Below, piece by piece: positions 1 through 8,694 of a stretch of 52,085 nucleotides of DNA (positions are counted from its first letter, which is position 1; every line of letters starts with the position of its first letter). The DNA is from Promethearchaeota archaeon (GTDB taxonomy: Archaea; Asgardarchaeota; Lokiarchaeia; Sigyniarchaeales; SOKP01): assembly GCA_019894975.1 (NCBI GenBank), contig JAGXNO010000025.1:1-52085 (forward strand). The letters are read 5' to 3'. The notes beneath the pieces were generated by a model, which had not been told where the DNA came from, did no database searches, and saw nothing but the letters and a program-made list of their open reading frames with translations. The position numbers were made by a program, and so were the translations under genes.

Positions 1-252
1 CAATAAACCTGTATCATTAATTATTAAAGCTTGTTCTGATCCTTCGAATAAAATTGAGTCTCCATTTGCATTCTTAAGACTGTCAACAGAAAATTGCTCG
101 TCACCTATAATATCACCATTATCATCGTTGTTAAACTGAAAATTAAATAGAAAATTCGAATCTACTAGTAGAACCAGGCTAAGTACTGACGTAATAATCA
201 GTATATTTTTTAATTTCTTTTTAAGTTTAAAATTCATAGTATTCTTATACAT
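1..252 (-). CDS. Secreted or membrane-anchored protein, 3' part cut off by window edge
   Basis: An open frame runs from ATG at 252 (or the in-frame ATG at 237) off the left edge: 84 codons with no stop. The N-terminus has a Lys-rich start (NFKLKKKLKN) followed by a hydrophobic stretch (ILIITSVLSLVLLV), which is a signal peptide or signal anchor. After it comes a polar, Asn/Asp-rich segment (FNNDDNGD). The product is therefore probably exported. No family can be named from the visible 84 residues. The start at 237 would give a more typical short positively charged signal-peptide head. Confidence 0.6.
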   Translation of the reverse strand, partial: MYKNTMNFKLKKKLKNILIITSVLSLVLLVDSNFLFNFQFNNDDNGDIIGDEQFSVDSLKNANGDSILFEGSEQALIINDTGLL

Positions 253-464
253 TTAAAACCCCTAATGCAATAGAAGTAACCTAAAATTATATATAATAAG
301 AATGAAATTTCATAAATTTAAATGAATGTTTAAAGGAATTGCCAACAATAACTCCTTAGGAGTATAATTGAAATAGTTTATAATCGAATAAAACGATTAA
401 TTAACTAAAAAATATAAAATCTTGATCTATTTGAATAACCAACAAACTATAAAAGATTTTATAC

Positions 465-779
465 CTAATTGGGTAAAAATTCTTCTTTTAAATTAGCAAT
501 TAAAGATTTTCTATCTCTAACGGATATACGATTGATATCAACGCCACGATTGTTATACGTATCAGGAGGGATATTTTCAAATAAAGATACCATTAAAATT
601 AAAGCATTTGTTACTAGCACTCTGTTTTTCTTTTTATCTAATAATTTCATCAATTCTATTAAAGACTGATCTTTCCAAATCTCAGTCTTTTTTCTGTCTA
701 TCTTTTCAGTTTGAAAATATTCAAGTATTTCCAAATAACAATCTAACTCAAAATCTTCGGTATTATTGCTGAATTTCAT
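465..779 (-). CDS. Hypothetical protein, 104 aa
   Basis: A short, highly charged and probably helical protein with no signal peptide, no membrane segment and no Cys motif. The middle (LIELMKLLDKKKNRVLVTNALILMVSLF) looks like an amphipathic helical pair, perhaps a small HEAT- or HTH-like fold, but I do not recognise a family. An overlapping 66-codon frame on the plus strand is weaker and treated as a shadow. It stands alone between two gene-poor stretches, so context gives no functional hint. Confidence 0.5.
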   Translation of the reverse strand: MKFSNNTEDFELDCYLEILEYFQTEKIDRKKTEIWKDQSLIELMKLLDKKKNRVLVTNALILMVSLFENIPPDTYNNRGVDINRISVRDRKSLIANLKEEFLPN

Positions 780-1100
780 CTTTTTATGGTGGACAACTCG
801 ATTCTAATTATTTAATATAAAAACGTATTATTAAGTCAGTTTGTTTTTTTAGATTTTTGTTATAACAATCCGCACAATTTTGTACCATCTTTCATTTACT
901 ACTAGCATAACTGGAGTACAGCTACACTTTTATAGAGTATGATTTGTGTGTAAAATTTGTTTACTGTTTAGATAATAAATTTCTATGCTATTTTATTTTC
1001 TAATATAATACACAGATATTATTTTAGTGTGAAAAAATAGAGTTAGACTTATTTTATTTAATAATTTATAATAAAAGCTTTGCAAAATTTTTAAGAAAAA
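780..1100. other. Gene-free stretch upstream of the DNA glycosylase
   Basis: About 320 bases of AT-rich DNA between two divergent genes. No ORF, RNA gene or strong repeat is visible. The right end carries the likely promoter of the glycosylase; the left end would carry that of the 104-aa gene. Confidence 0.5.
1065..1076 (+). promoter_or_regulatory. Possible archaeal TATA box of the Ogg2 gene
   Basis: TTTATAATAAAA lies about 30 bases before the ATG at 1101. That spacing puts the transcription start at or next to the start codon, so the mRNA would be leaderless or nearly so. In AT-rich DNA such matches occur by chance. Confidence 0.35.
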
Positions 1101-1727
1101 ATGAAAGAATTATTAGACACCTTAAACAACCTAAAAAATAGCGGAATTAATTTAAGTATAAGGGAGAGGATTGGTGAATTTAGGAAAATTAAAGAAAAAT
1201 CTTTGACGGAAATATTTAATGAGCTCTGTTTTTGTATCCTTACAGCGAATTGTAGTGCTGAAAAGTGTATAGAAGTCCAAGATCGAATTGGAAACGGATT
1301 TTCTGACTTAAATGAGCAGGATCTCTCCCTACAATTAAAAAAGTTTGGTTATCGCTTTCCAAACATTAGAGCTAAATATATAGCAAAAGCAAGGGAATCT
1401 CAAGAAGAATTAATTAGACGAATTAGATCTGACACAGATCTCTTCAAGTTGAGAGAATGGTTAGTTAAAGATATAAAAGGTTTGGGTTATAAAGAGGCTA
1501 GCCATTTCTTAAGAAACATAGGTTTTACCGATATTGCAATATTAGACTTCCATATTATAGATCTTTTAACGAAATTTAATTTAATTGAAAAGCCAAAAGC
1601 ATTATCAAAAACTAAATATCTAGAAATCGAAAAATTATTAAGACAAATAGCTGAAAAACTAAATTTGAATCTTGCGGAACTTGATCTTTATATGTGGTTC
1701 ACGGAAACAGGAAAAGTGCTTAAATAA
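1101..1727 (+). CDS. ogg: 8-oxoguanine DNA glycosylase/AP lyase, archaeal Ogg2 type
   Basis: Removes 8-oxoguanine opposite cytosine and cuts the abasic site (base excision repair). The 208-residue protein has the helix-hairpin-helix GPD core. Lys131 in GYKEASHFLRN is the expected Schiff-base lysine and Asp149 in AILDFHI the activating aspartate. Spacing and total length closely match the Methanocaldococcus Ogg2 enzyme, which is known for using a C-terminal Lys in base recognition; this protein also ends in Lys (GKVLK). No iron-sulfur loop is present, which separates it from Nth/MutY. Alternatives such as AGOG are less likely given the motif spacing. Confidence 0.9.
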   Translation: MKELLDTLNNLKNSGINLSIRERIGEFRKIKEKSLTEIFNELCFCILTANCSAEKCIEVQDRIGNGFSDLNEQDLSLQLKKFGYRFPNIRAKYIAKARESQEELIRRIRSDTDLFKLREWLVKDIKGLGYKEASHFLRNIGFTDIAILDFHIIDLLTKFNLIEKPKALSKTKYLEIEKLLRQIAEKLNLNLAELDLYMWFTETGKVLK

Positions 1728-2057
1728 TAACCATAATTGATAAAAGATTTTATAATAAAGGGTGGGGTGTATATATTATTAACTTTTTTAATGGAATAAC
1801 ATTTGTTTTCCTGTCTCGTGTATCACATGTACTTCTGTTAAGGCTAATGAAATCACTTTCATTTATAGTACTGTGACTATACGTATTAGTTTATATACAC
1901 CCCATTTTTATAGGGGATGTTATTCTGAAACTACAGAAAAGATATAAGACATAAGTGTATATAAAACTTTGCTTTATTACTATTCTACTATTACCTAGAA
2001 AAATGTCTGAAACCTTGTTAATTTGCAGTCTTAATATTGTTTTTTATTATAGTCATA
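1728..2057. other. Gene-free stretch with interleaved inverted repeats
   Basis: About 330 bases between the convergent glycosylase and M29 genes, with no ORF worth calling. It contains two interleaved inverted repeats (see the separate repeat entry), the only structure I can see here. Confidence 0.5.
1763..1925. repeat. Two interleaved inverted repeats (a-b-a'-b')
   Basis: TGGGGTGTATATA at 1763-1775 is a perfect 13-base inverted match to TATATACACCCCA at 1892-1904. GAATAACAT at 1794-1802 is a perfect inverted match to ATGTTATTC at 1917-1925. The order is a, b, a', b', so in RNA the two helices would cross as a pseudoknot rather than nest. The block sits between the 3' ends of two convergent genes. 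It could be a small structured RNA, a bidirectional terminator or a miniature mobile-element remnant. No target-site duplication was found. Confidence 0.5.
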
Positions 2058-3167
2058 TTAGATCTTCCAGTTACCCTCTTCATAAATAACTACGTCATCA
2101 GCAAAGATTTGCGATCCCGGGATTTTCATATCTTTTAATATGTCCCAATGGATTGCACTATCATTTTTGGAACCTAACTCCGGAAATCCTGCGCCTAAAG
2201 CACAATGAATAGTACCACCTATTTTTTCATCAAATAACATATTTTTTGTGAATGTTTGTATACCATAATTAGTTCCAATAGCAAATTCTCCCATGATATT
2301 AGCATTTTCAATTTTTAAAACTGCCTTTAGCATATCTTCTCCTTTACTAGCTGTAGCTTTAATAACCTTGCCATCTTTAAACTCAAGGTAAATATTCTCA
2401 ATCTCACGATTATTATATATGCCTGGATATGTAAAACGAATTTTACCATTTACAGAATCTTCGACTGGACAAGAACAAATTTCACCATCAGGTAAATTAG
2501 TCTGTCCACTGCAGTTATCCCAGGACCTTCCTTTAACAGAAAATTCTAGGTTGGTATCTTCACCAATGACCTTTATGAATTCAATTTTATTCAGGAAGTT
2601 TACAAATTTCTCTTGTTTTTTGTGAATTTCAGATCATTCTTCAGCCGGATCATCCTTATCCAACAATAAAGCCTTTTCAATGAAATTAGTAAACGAAAAG
2701 AGGTCCATATTAGCTTCTTGTGCATGGGATTGGCATGGAAAAGGAACTATTACCCATTTTAATTCTCCTTTAGCAAATCTTTCATCTATTATATCATACA
2801 TTTTTTTTCTTTTCGGGGCAGCCTGAAATTTAGCCATTGTTTTAGGATTAATCAATGATAAATTTCTAGTATTGTAATCTCCAGAGATATAAATTAGTCC
2901 ATCAAATTCCTCAGAGATCTTTAAGAAAACATCATCAACATAAACAAGCTGTTCATCAGAACCATATTTAAATAAAAGTTCTTCTTCCCCCTCTAATGAT
3001 ATTACTAAAAGTGGAAAACCTCCCGCATTAATTACTTCAACATATAATGCTTGAATAAGTTCTTGAGCAAAACTTGGACCCCTAATAGAAATCCTATCTC
3101 CCTTTTTTACACCAATAGAATATTTTACTGCTAATTTTGCTAATTTTTCATAAAATGGATTGATCAT
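2058..3167 (-). pseudogene. M29-family aminopeptidase interrupted by an in-frame UGA
   Basis: Two open segments (3167-2637 and 2633-2058) lie in the same frame, separated only by a TGA at 2634-2636 (codon 178). Read through, they give one 369-residue protein matching the aminopeptidase T/AmpS (M29) metallopeptidase family along its whole length. Landmarks are FPCQSHAQEAN, DDPAEE-UGA-SEIHKKQE, GRSWDNCSGQTNLPDGE, PVEDSVNGKIRF, GTNYGIQ and the metal-site region around GGTIHCALG and AIHWD. As I recall the family, the residue after DP-x-x-E is a conserved Trp, so UGA replaces UGG. Explanations: a recent nonsense mutation, a sequencing error, or read-through. No convincing SECIS follows, so selenocysteine is unlikely. 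ATG start at 3167. Confidence 0.8.
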
Positions 3168-3235
3168 ATTATAAATATTTAGCCATCTAATTTATATTAT
3201 TTCGAGAAATAGAATCTCAATATTTCGGTTCACAT

Positions 3236-3520
3236 TTAGTATATTGGAGGGACTAAATCTTTCCTTGAGGTTGTTTCATCCCAGTGCTTTTCTTTATACC
3301 ATAAATAGATACCCATGCTTATAAGGAAAAAGGAAAGAATCAAATACAAAATCCAAAACGAAGCACCAGTTATGAACATGCCCATATTTCTGATTTTTTG
3401 TGTTATAGCGACATAAAATATGCCTGTTAATGCGAGGATTGAAGAAATAATTCCACATATTAAATCAAAATAAATCGCTTGTCTTTCTTTTTTATCTCGT
3501 TTCCTCTGAATTACCGACAT
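3236..3520 (-). CDS. Small two-helix membrane protein (paralogue 1)
   Basis: A 94-residue protein with a charged cytoplasmic head (RKRDKKERQ), then YFDLICGIISSILALTGIFYVAI (first membrane helix), a short loop, and FWILYLILSFFLISMGIYLWY (second helix), ending in a polar tail. It is clearly homologous to the next gene downstream in the window (3545-3796): both share YFDLICG, SSILALTGI, TG-x-x-FWILYL and MGIY or IGIY. The pair arose by tandem duplication and may act as homologous subunits of one complex. The function is unknown. Confidence 0.75.
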   Translation of the reverse strand: MSVIQRKRDKKERQAIYFDLICGIISSILALTGIFYVAITQKIRNMGMFITGASFWILYLILSFFLISMGIYLWYKEKHWDETTSRKDLVPPIY

Positions 3521-3544
3521 ATTTTTATTACCCTTTAAAGCGAA

Positions 3545-3796
3545 CTAACTATTTCCAAACAACTGTCTCTCTTTATGTTTTGTATATATTCCAATAGACA
3601 TCATAAATATTGAAAGGAGAAGGTACAAAATCCAAAAAGTTAAACCTGTAAGCCATCCAGCCATGTCTGTAATTCCATACATTATCGCAAAAAATATGAT
3701 TCCCGTTAAGGCAAGAATCGAACTTACCATACCACAAATTAAATCAAAATATAGTCTTTTCCTCTCACTCCTCGCCTCATCTAATTTACTTGGCAT
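3545..3796 (-). CDS. Small two-helix membrane protein (paralogue 2)
   Basis: An 83-residue tandem paralogue of the 94-residue protein at 3236-3520, with the same layout: Arg/Lys-rich head (ARSERKR), YFDLICG motif, two hydrophobic helices, polar tail. Only about 24 bases separate the two, so they are probably co-transcribed with this one first. The head and tail have diverged while both helices are well kept, which suggests selection on intramembrane packing. No known family recognised. Confidence 0.75.
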   Translation of the reverse strand: MPSKLDEARSERKRLYFDLICGMVSSILALTGIIFFAIMYGITDMAGWLTGLTFWILYLLLSIFMMSIGIYTKHKERQLFGNS

Positions 3797-3843
3797 TATC
3801 CTTAGGTAATTTTTAGCTTTTTATTTGTAATTTTATTCTAGTT

Positions 3844-5031
3844 TTAACCTATAAATTCTTCAAGATTATTATAGACCGTCTCTAAAATATCTTTAGTTGG
3901 TAAAAAAGTAAATCTAACGTGATCTTTTCCATATTCACCGAAACCGGATCCATAAACTGTACAAATACCTGTAGTTTTGAGCAAATCAATAACAAATTCT
4001 TTATCATCATTCCATTTCTTAAATTCATTAAAATTGAGTTTTGGAAATAAATAAAAAGCTCCGTTGGGTTTGACACATGTTATTCCTTCAATCTTTCTTA
4101 ATCGCTCATATGAGTAATCTCTTCTTTCTTTGAGCTTTGCAACCATCTCTTTAGTATGAGTTCCGGGGTTCTTTAAAATCTTAATAGCAGCATATTGAGC
4201 AACAGAACTTGCTGAAAGCCTTGCTCTAGCCATTTTAGCAATTCCCTCCCTTAATTCTCCCAGTTTATTTTCAGGATCATGATAATACATATACCCTAAA
4301 CGCCAACCTGTAGCTAAGTGTGATTTTGAAAACCCATTCAACCCAATGACGGGAACATCTTTACTAAGACTCGCTGGACAAGTAAAAGGTTTTTCATAGG
4401 TAATTTGATCATAAATTTCATCTGAAATAATTGTCAAATCATATTCCCCTGCTATATCTATGATTTTTTTAATCATTTTTTCACTAAACATTACACCTGT
4501 TGGATTATTAGGAGAGCAAATTAGAAGTGCTTGCGTTTTATCTGTAATTTTATTCCTTAAATCATCAATATTAGGTTCCCATTCATTTTCTTCATCTAAC
4601 TCATATTCAACGGGAACACCTTCGAAAAATTTTGCGTAATTTATATACAATGGGTAACTTGGTCCGGGAATTAATAGCTCCTTTTTATCTTCAATTAAAG
4701 CGGCTATAAGAAAGAAAATTGCTTCGGTTACACCAGAAGTAACTAAAACATCATCTGAATGCAAATTAAGATTATTCTTCTGATTTTGAGAACGAGCTAT
4801 TTCCTCTCTAAGTTCTAGAGCACCCATAGAATCAACATAAAAGTTTTTACCTCCAAAAGAAGCATCAGCTAATGCTTGCGAAATATATTGAGGTGTTTTG
4901 AAATCATATATTACAGGATCCCCTATATTTAGATGATAAATCTTTTTACCACTTTTAGCAACCTCGTTTGCAACTGCCGCTATTTCTCGTATTGCATAAG
5001 AAATCTCTTTTATTCTTTTTGACACTACCAT
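3844..5031 (-). CDS. PLP-dependent aminotransferase, class I (alanine/aspartate type)
   Basis: A 395-residue fold-type I aminotransferase transferring an amino group between an amino acid and a 2-oxoacid. Visible motifs are NIGDP near residue 36 (substrate loop), SPNNPTG (173-179), SDEIYDQI (203-210, Asp binding the PLP nitrogen), Lys236 in GFSKSHLATGWRLGY (Schiff base) and Arg244 nearby. The C-terminus has the expected NGAFYLFP and the substrate Arg region (DHVRFTF). Archaeal relatives are mostly annotated as alanine or aspartate aminotransferases; the exact substrate cannot be read from sequence. It appears monocistronic, with about 260 AT-rich bases upstream. Confidence 0.9.
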   Translation of the reverse strand: MVVSKRIKEISYAIREIAAVANEVAKSGKKIYHLNIGDPVIYDFKTPQYISQALADASFGGKNFYVDSMGALELREEIARSQNQKNNLNLHSDDVLVTSGVTEAIFFLIAALIEDKKELLIPGPSYPLYINYAKFFEGVPVEYELDEENEWEPNIDDLRNKITDKTQALLICSPNNPTGVMFSEKMIKKIIDIAGEYDLTIISDEIYDQITYEKPFTCPASLSKDVPVIGLNGFSKSHLATGWRLGYMYYHDPENKLGELREGIAKMARARLSASSVAQYAAIKILKNPGTHTKEMVAKLKERRDYSYERLRKIEGITCVKPNGAFYLFPKLNFNEFKKWNDDKEFVIDLLKTTGICTVYGSGFGEYGKDHVRFTFLPTKDILETVYNNLEEFIG

Positions 5032-5290
5032 TTTTTCCTCATACTTTAAGAGTTTATTTTAAAAGGTTATTTAATAATATTCAACAAAATTTAAGAATTT
5101 TTTTTTTAAACAGCAAGATACAGTCAAATGACGAAATCTTTTAATTTCGTTTACCTCTTATGATTGAGATTCATCAATTGAAAGCTCATTTGTAATTTTT
5201 AGTATAAAATAATATATTTGAATTTACAATGATATTAACACCAAAATGAATTTAATGAAATATTAAATATAAAAAAATCTTGGATTATGA

Positions 5291-6352
5291 TTATAGCAAT
5301 AAATCCCAATCAATTTCTTTTTCAATTAAGGAAAGGACTTTTTCCATCTCATCTTCTTGAATCCCTGGTCTTAATCGTTCCAAATTTCTCATAGTGGTAT
5401 AGGTATCAGATGGACTCAGAATAATAGGTATCCCTTTCTCATTTGCGAGTGTTATTACACCCATATCAGGTTGGATGAAACCTGTTAGAATTAATGTAGA
5501 AACCTCTTGTTCTAATGCCGCCATTGCTAAATCGGTTCTATCACCACCAGTAATAAATGCGGCACTCTTTACCTGTCTTAAATATTTTAAAGCACCTTGA
5601 ACGTTCATCGCACCAATTAGGAAAGTCTCAACCAGATTGTTTAAACCTGCAGACGTCTGTTCGTTAACTAACTCTCCCCCAATTTGCTCTTTAATTTCAA
5701 TCACACGAGGGGAAAATAGCTCAACATTTTTTTCGACGATTCCCAAAACAGGAATATTATATTTAGTAATATGTCCCTCTACAAGCTCTTTAATTCTCGC
5801 TATATATTCAAAATCAATTTTATTGAAAAGAACTCCCAAGATATTCATATTGCGAGACTCAAAATATTTTTTTGTGAAAAAGAAGTTATCTATACAGCGA
5901 TCTGAAGACTCGACTGAAACGTAGACTAAATCTCTTATTCCTAGATATTCTGCAATGCTTAAATCATCTATTCCTACCCGTATAAATTTCCTAATACTTG
6001 GATTTCCCTCAATTATAATATAATCTACGTCTTCTACGATTTTGTCGTAGGCGTTTTGTATCCGTTCTAAATACTCTCCTTTTTTATTTGCATCAACTAA
6101 ATCAACATAATAAACATCAGGTATTGAAACAGGAGATATATAATCATAGGGATGATCTGTTTTATATACTGTATTAAGGATAAATCCAACATCAGGATCG
6201 CTTTTATTTGTAAAAGCACTTATAGGAACGCCTATTGGTTTAAAATACGCAAATTTCTTACCCTCTTTTTTTAATTTTTGGATCATTCCAATTGAGAGGA
6301 AACTTTTCCCTGCATGTTCTCTCAAGGAACATAAATAAATTGGTTTTGCCAT
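5291..6352 (-). CDS. BioD-like P-loop + DRTGG-domain protein (Pta N-terminal type)
   Basis: A roughly 353-residue protein. The first two-thirds resemble the dethiobiotin-synthetase-like NTPase of long phosphotransacetylases: a P-loop-like REHAGKS near the N-terminus, FAYFKPIG and VDYIIIEGNPS. The last third is a DRTGG domain (ITGGDRTDLAMAALE). The catalytic phosphotransacetylase domain is absent. In archaea such stand-alone proteins often sit beside ADP-forming acetyl-CoA synthetase, as here (45-65 bases downstream of it on the same strand), so a regulatory role in acetate metabolism is likely. I chose the ATG giving MAKPIYLCS; an ATG nine bases upstream (6361) is also possible. Confidence 0.75.
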   Translation of the reverse strand: MAKPIYLCSLREHAGKSFLSIGMIQKLKKEGKKFAYFKPIGVPISAFTNKSDPDVGFILNTVYKTDHPYDYISPVSIPDVYYVDLVDANKKGEYLERIQNAYDKIVEDVDYIIIEGNPSIRKFIRVGIDDLSIAEYLGIRDLVYVSVESSDRCIDNFFFTKKYFESRNMNILGVLFNKIDFEYIARIKELVEGHITKYNIPVLGIVEKNVELFSPRVIEIKEQIGGELVNEQTSAGLNNLVETFLIGAMNVQGALKYLRQVKSAAFITGGDRTDLAMAALEQEVSTLILTGFIQPDMGVITLANEKGIPIILSPSDTYTTMRNLERLRPGIQEDEMEKVLSLIEKEIDWDLLL

Positions 6353-6405
6353 GTTATTCACTTTTTATTATTTTAATTTATTTTTTAATATTTTTCTATT
6401 TTGTT

Positions 6406-8556
6406 TTATCTATTAATTGTAATTTTAATATCAACAGCACTATAACCTTTAATGAATGCTAAAAGCGGATTAATGTCAAGTTCTACTATATCAGGAAAAT
6501 CATTTACCAACTGTGAAAGTCTTAAAAGAACATTAATTATAGCTTCAATATCAGATGATGATTCTCCTCTAACTCCATGAAGAAGACTATAGATTTTTGT
6601 ACTTTCTACTAGCTTTTTTGCATTTACTTGAGTAAATTTATAAGATAGAGCAAAGGCTACATCTTGCATAAAATTGGCGTAAATACCTCCCGTCCCAAAC
6701 ATTAAAAGTGGTCCAAATTGAGGATCTTTAGACATTCCAATTATAATTTCATTAACCTTTGGTTCACGTTTAAAGTCAATCATTTCTTGGACTTCTACAC
6801 CATAAATTTTTGCATTTTGAGGACCAAATTTCTTGGCATTATCGACAATTTGTATATATGCCTCAAAAGCATCTTGTTCCGTTTCAATATTTAGAAGAAT
6901 GCCTCCTACTTCGGTTTTATGAATGATGTTAGGAGAAACGATTTTCATAACAGATTTGCCTGTTTCAGCCTGTAGATTCATTGCTTGTATGGGAGTTTGT
7001 GCTAATCTAGATTTTGGGGATTTTATACCATAACAATCAAAAACTTCACTTGTTTCATAACTTAGTAATACAGTTCTTCCATCTTCTCTAACTTGAGAAA
7101 AAATTTCTTTGACTCTTTGCTTTTTCACTTTAAATTTTGGAATTTCCAATTCTTCTATTGGAGTACTCATTAAAAATTCGCGTCTTTTTATAAGAGTCTT
7201 CAAAGAATGAGCGGCTCTATCTGGAAAATGATAGCATGGGATATGGTTTTGTTTCAAATACTCCTTTCCCTCAGAAATATTTTTGCCTCCTATAAAAGAA
7301 CATATTATCGGCTTTTCGGTTAGATATTTCGATGATATTTTGTGAATAAGACGAGCGACTTCGGAGGGAGCAGTTTGAGCTTGGGGAGTCAAAATAATTA
7401 ATGCTCCTTCGGTAGTAATATCGTTCGATTCTGCGTTACCATTTAAACCAAAAACTGTTTTTATTGTAAACTCATATCTATCGGGAGTAGCATCCCCCAC
7501 AATATCAATTGGATTAAAAATAGATGCTTCTAAAGGTAAATTCTCTCTCAAAGCATGCAGTATAGGTTCTGAAAAACCCGAAAACTTTAAACCTTCTCGT
7601 TCAAAAGCGTCTGTGGCAACAATCCCAGGTCCCCCAGCATTAGTTATTATTGCAAATGAATTCCCTTTCGGAACAGGCTGATACAAGAAAACTTCACCAT
7701 AATCAAAGAGATCTTCAATAGTTTTCGCTCTAATAACACCACATTTGTCAAAAGCTAAATCATAAGCGATATCTGCACCTGCTAACGCTCCAGTGTGGCT
7801 AGATGCGGCTCTTGCGCCGGCTTCACTAACTCCAGATTTTAAAATCACAACTGGTTTTTTTCGTGTGGCTTTAGGTAGGACTTCTAAAAATCTCGGTCCA
7901 TCATTAATACTTTCCAAATAACACAAAATAACCCTTGTATTTGCATCTTCAGCCAAGTATTCAATGAAATCCACTGCCCCTAAGTCTGCTTTATTCCCAA
8001 GACTGATGTTACAAGAGAATCCAAAAGCTTGCGTCATACTATAATCCATCATTCCTGTTAACATAGCACCAGATTGAGAAATCATAGCAATTCCCCCTTC
8101 TTTGGGTGTTTCAGCTGCAAATGAACCATTATAATTAAGTCCAATAAAACCTAAACAATTTGGGCCCAAAATTCTCATTTTATACTTTTTGACAATTTTA
8201 ATTAATTCCTCTTCCCTGTCGACGCCTTCTCCGCCAACTTCCTTGAATCCTGCTGAGATTACAATTAAACCTTTTACTTTTTTTTTACCACATTCTTCTG
8301 CTGCTTTATTTACGAATTTTGCCGGAATAACAAAAATTGCGATGTCAATCTCATCTTTTACATCTAAAACACTCTTGAAACATTCTAATTCGCAAACTTC
8401 CTTCGCTTTAGGATTGATAGGATAGATCGTACCTGTATACCCCGAGGAAATTATATTGTTTAAAACAGTGTTTCCAACTTTACCTTGAGTGTCACTTGCA
8501 CCAATAACCGCAATACTTTTAGGATTGAAGAAGAATGAGATATCGTTTGAAGTCAT
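6406..8556 (-). CDS. ADP-forming acyl-CoA (acetyl-CoA) synthetase, fused alpha-beta
   Basis: Converts acetyl-CoA (or another acyl-CoA) plus ADP and phosphate to the acid, CoA and ATP: the archaeal route for energy from peptide and sugar fermentation. The 716 residues comprise a CoA-binding Rossmann domain (SIAVIGASDTQGKVG near 14-28), CoA-ligase domains with the phospho-histidine at about His254 in ASSHTGALAGAD, and a C-terminal ATP-grasp domain (about 485-716) with SVMKIVSPNIIHKTEVGG and the ending ELDINPLLA. It is full length for the fused form. The BioD/DRTGG protein follows on the same strand and is probably co-transcribed. Confidence 0.92.
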   Translation of the reverse strand: MTSNDISFFFNPKSIAVIGASDTQGKVGNTVLNNIISSGYTGTIYPINPKAKEVCELECFKSVLDVKDEIDIAIFVIPAKFVNKAAEECGKKKVKGLIVISAGFKEVGGEGVDREEELIKIVKKYKMRILGPNCLGFIGLNYNGSFAAETPKEGGIAMISQSGAMLTGMMDYSMTQAFGFSCNISLGNKADLGAVDFIEYLAEDANTRVILCYLESINDGPRFLEVLPKATRKKPVVILKSGVSEAGARAASSHTGALAGADIAYDLAFDKCGVIRAKTIEDLFDYGEVFLYQPVPKGNSFAIITNAGGPGIVATDAFEREGLKFSGFSEPILHALRENLPLEASIFNPIDIVGDATPDRYEFTIKTVFGLNGNAESNDITTEGALIILTPQAQTAPSEVARLIHKISSKYLTEKPIICSFIGGKNISEGKEYLKQNHIPCYHFPDRAAHSLKTLIKRREFLMSTPIEELEIPKFKVKKQRVKEIFSQVREDGRTVLLSYETSEVFDCYGIKSPKSRLAQTPIQAMNLQAETGKSVMKIVSPNIIHKTEVGGILLNIETEQDAFEAYIQIVDNAKKFGPQNAKIYGVEVQEMIDFKREPKVNEIIIGMSKDPQFGPLLMFGTGGIYANFMQDVAFALSYKFTQVNAKKLVESTKIYSLLHGVRGESSSDIEAIINVLLRLSQLVNDFPDIVELDINPLLAFIKGYSAVDIKITINR

Positions 8557-8670
8557 TTTTGTATCTGGGGATGATTATTTTAAAAGAACTATATAAAAAT
8601 CTATAATTATTTTTCCTTTAAAATTTTTCACAGATTTACAACAAACATGTAAAATACTCAATATTCCTAC

Positions 8671-8694
8671 GAAAAAAAAGAAAAAAAGATTTTA
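8671..8694 (-). terminator. Oligo-T termination tract after the ABC exporter
   Basis: On the minus strand the end of the permease gene runs into two T-runs separated by a C (seen on + as aaaaaaaagaaaaaaagat). Archaeal RNA polymerase typically releases at such tracts without needing a hairpin. Confidence 0.4.

Noticed and set aside
469..669. Plus-strand 66-codon frame overlapping the 104-aa hypothetical gene.
   Set aside because: Shorter and of no better composition than the minus-strand frame; the charged, helical minus-strand product is more protein-like.
1990..2050. Weak hairpin (UAAUA/UAUUA) with an upstream AUGA and downstream GA after the interrupted M29 gene, considered as a second SECIS.
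   Set aside because: The stem is only five pairs, the spacing from the core to the loop is short, and the UGA falls on a Trp position of the family and not on a Cys position.
2634..2636. UGA read as Trp genome-wide.
   Set aside because: Several genes here end at UGA in the expected place (hisH, vhuU, the ADC-like gene), so UGA is a working stop codon.
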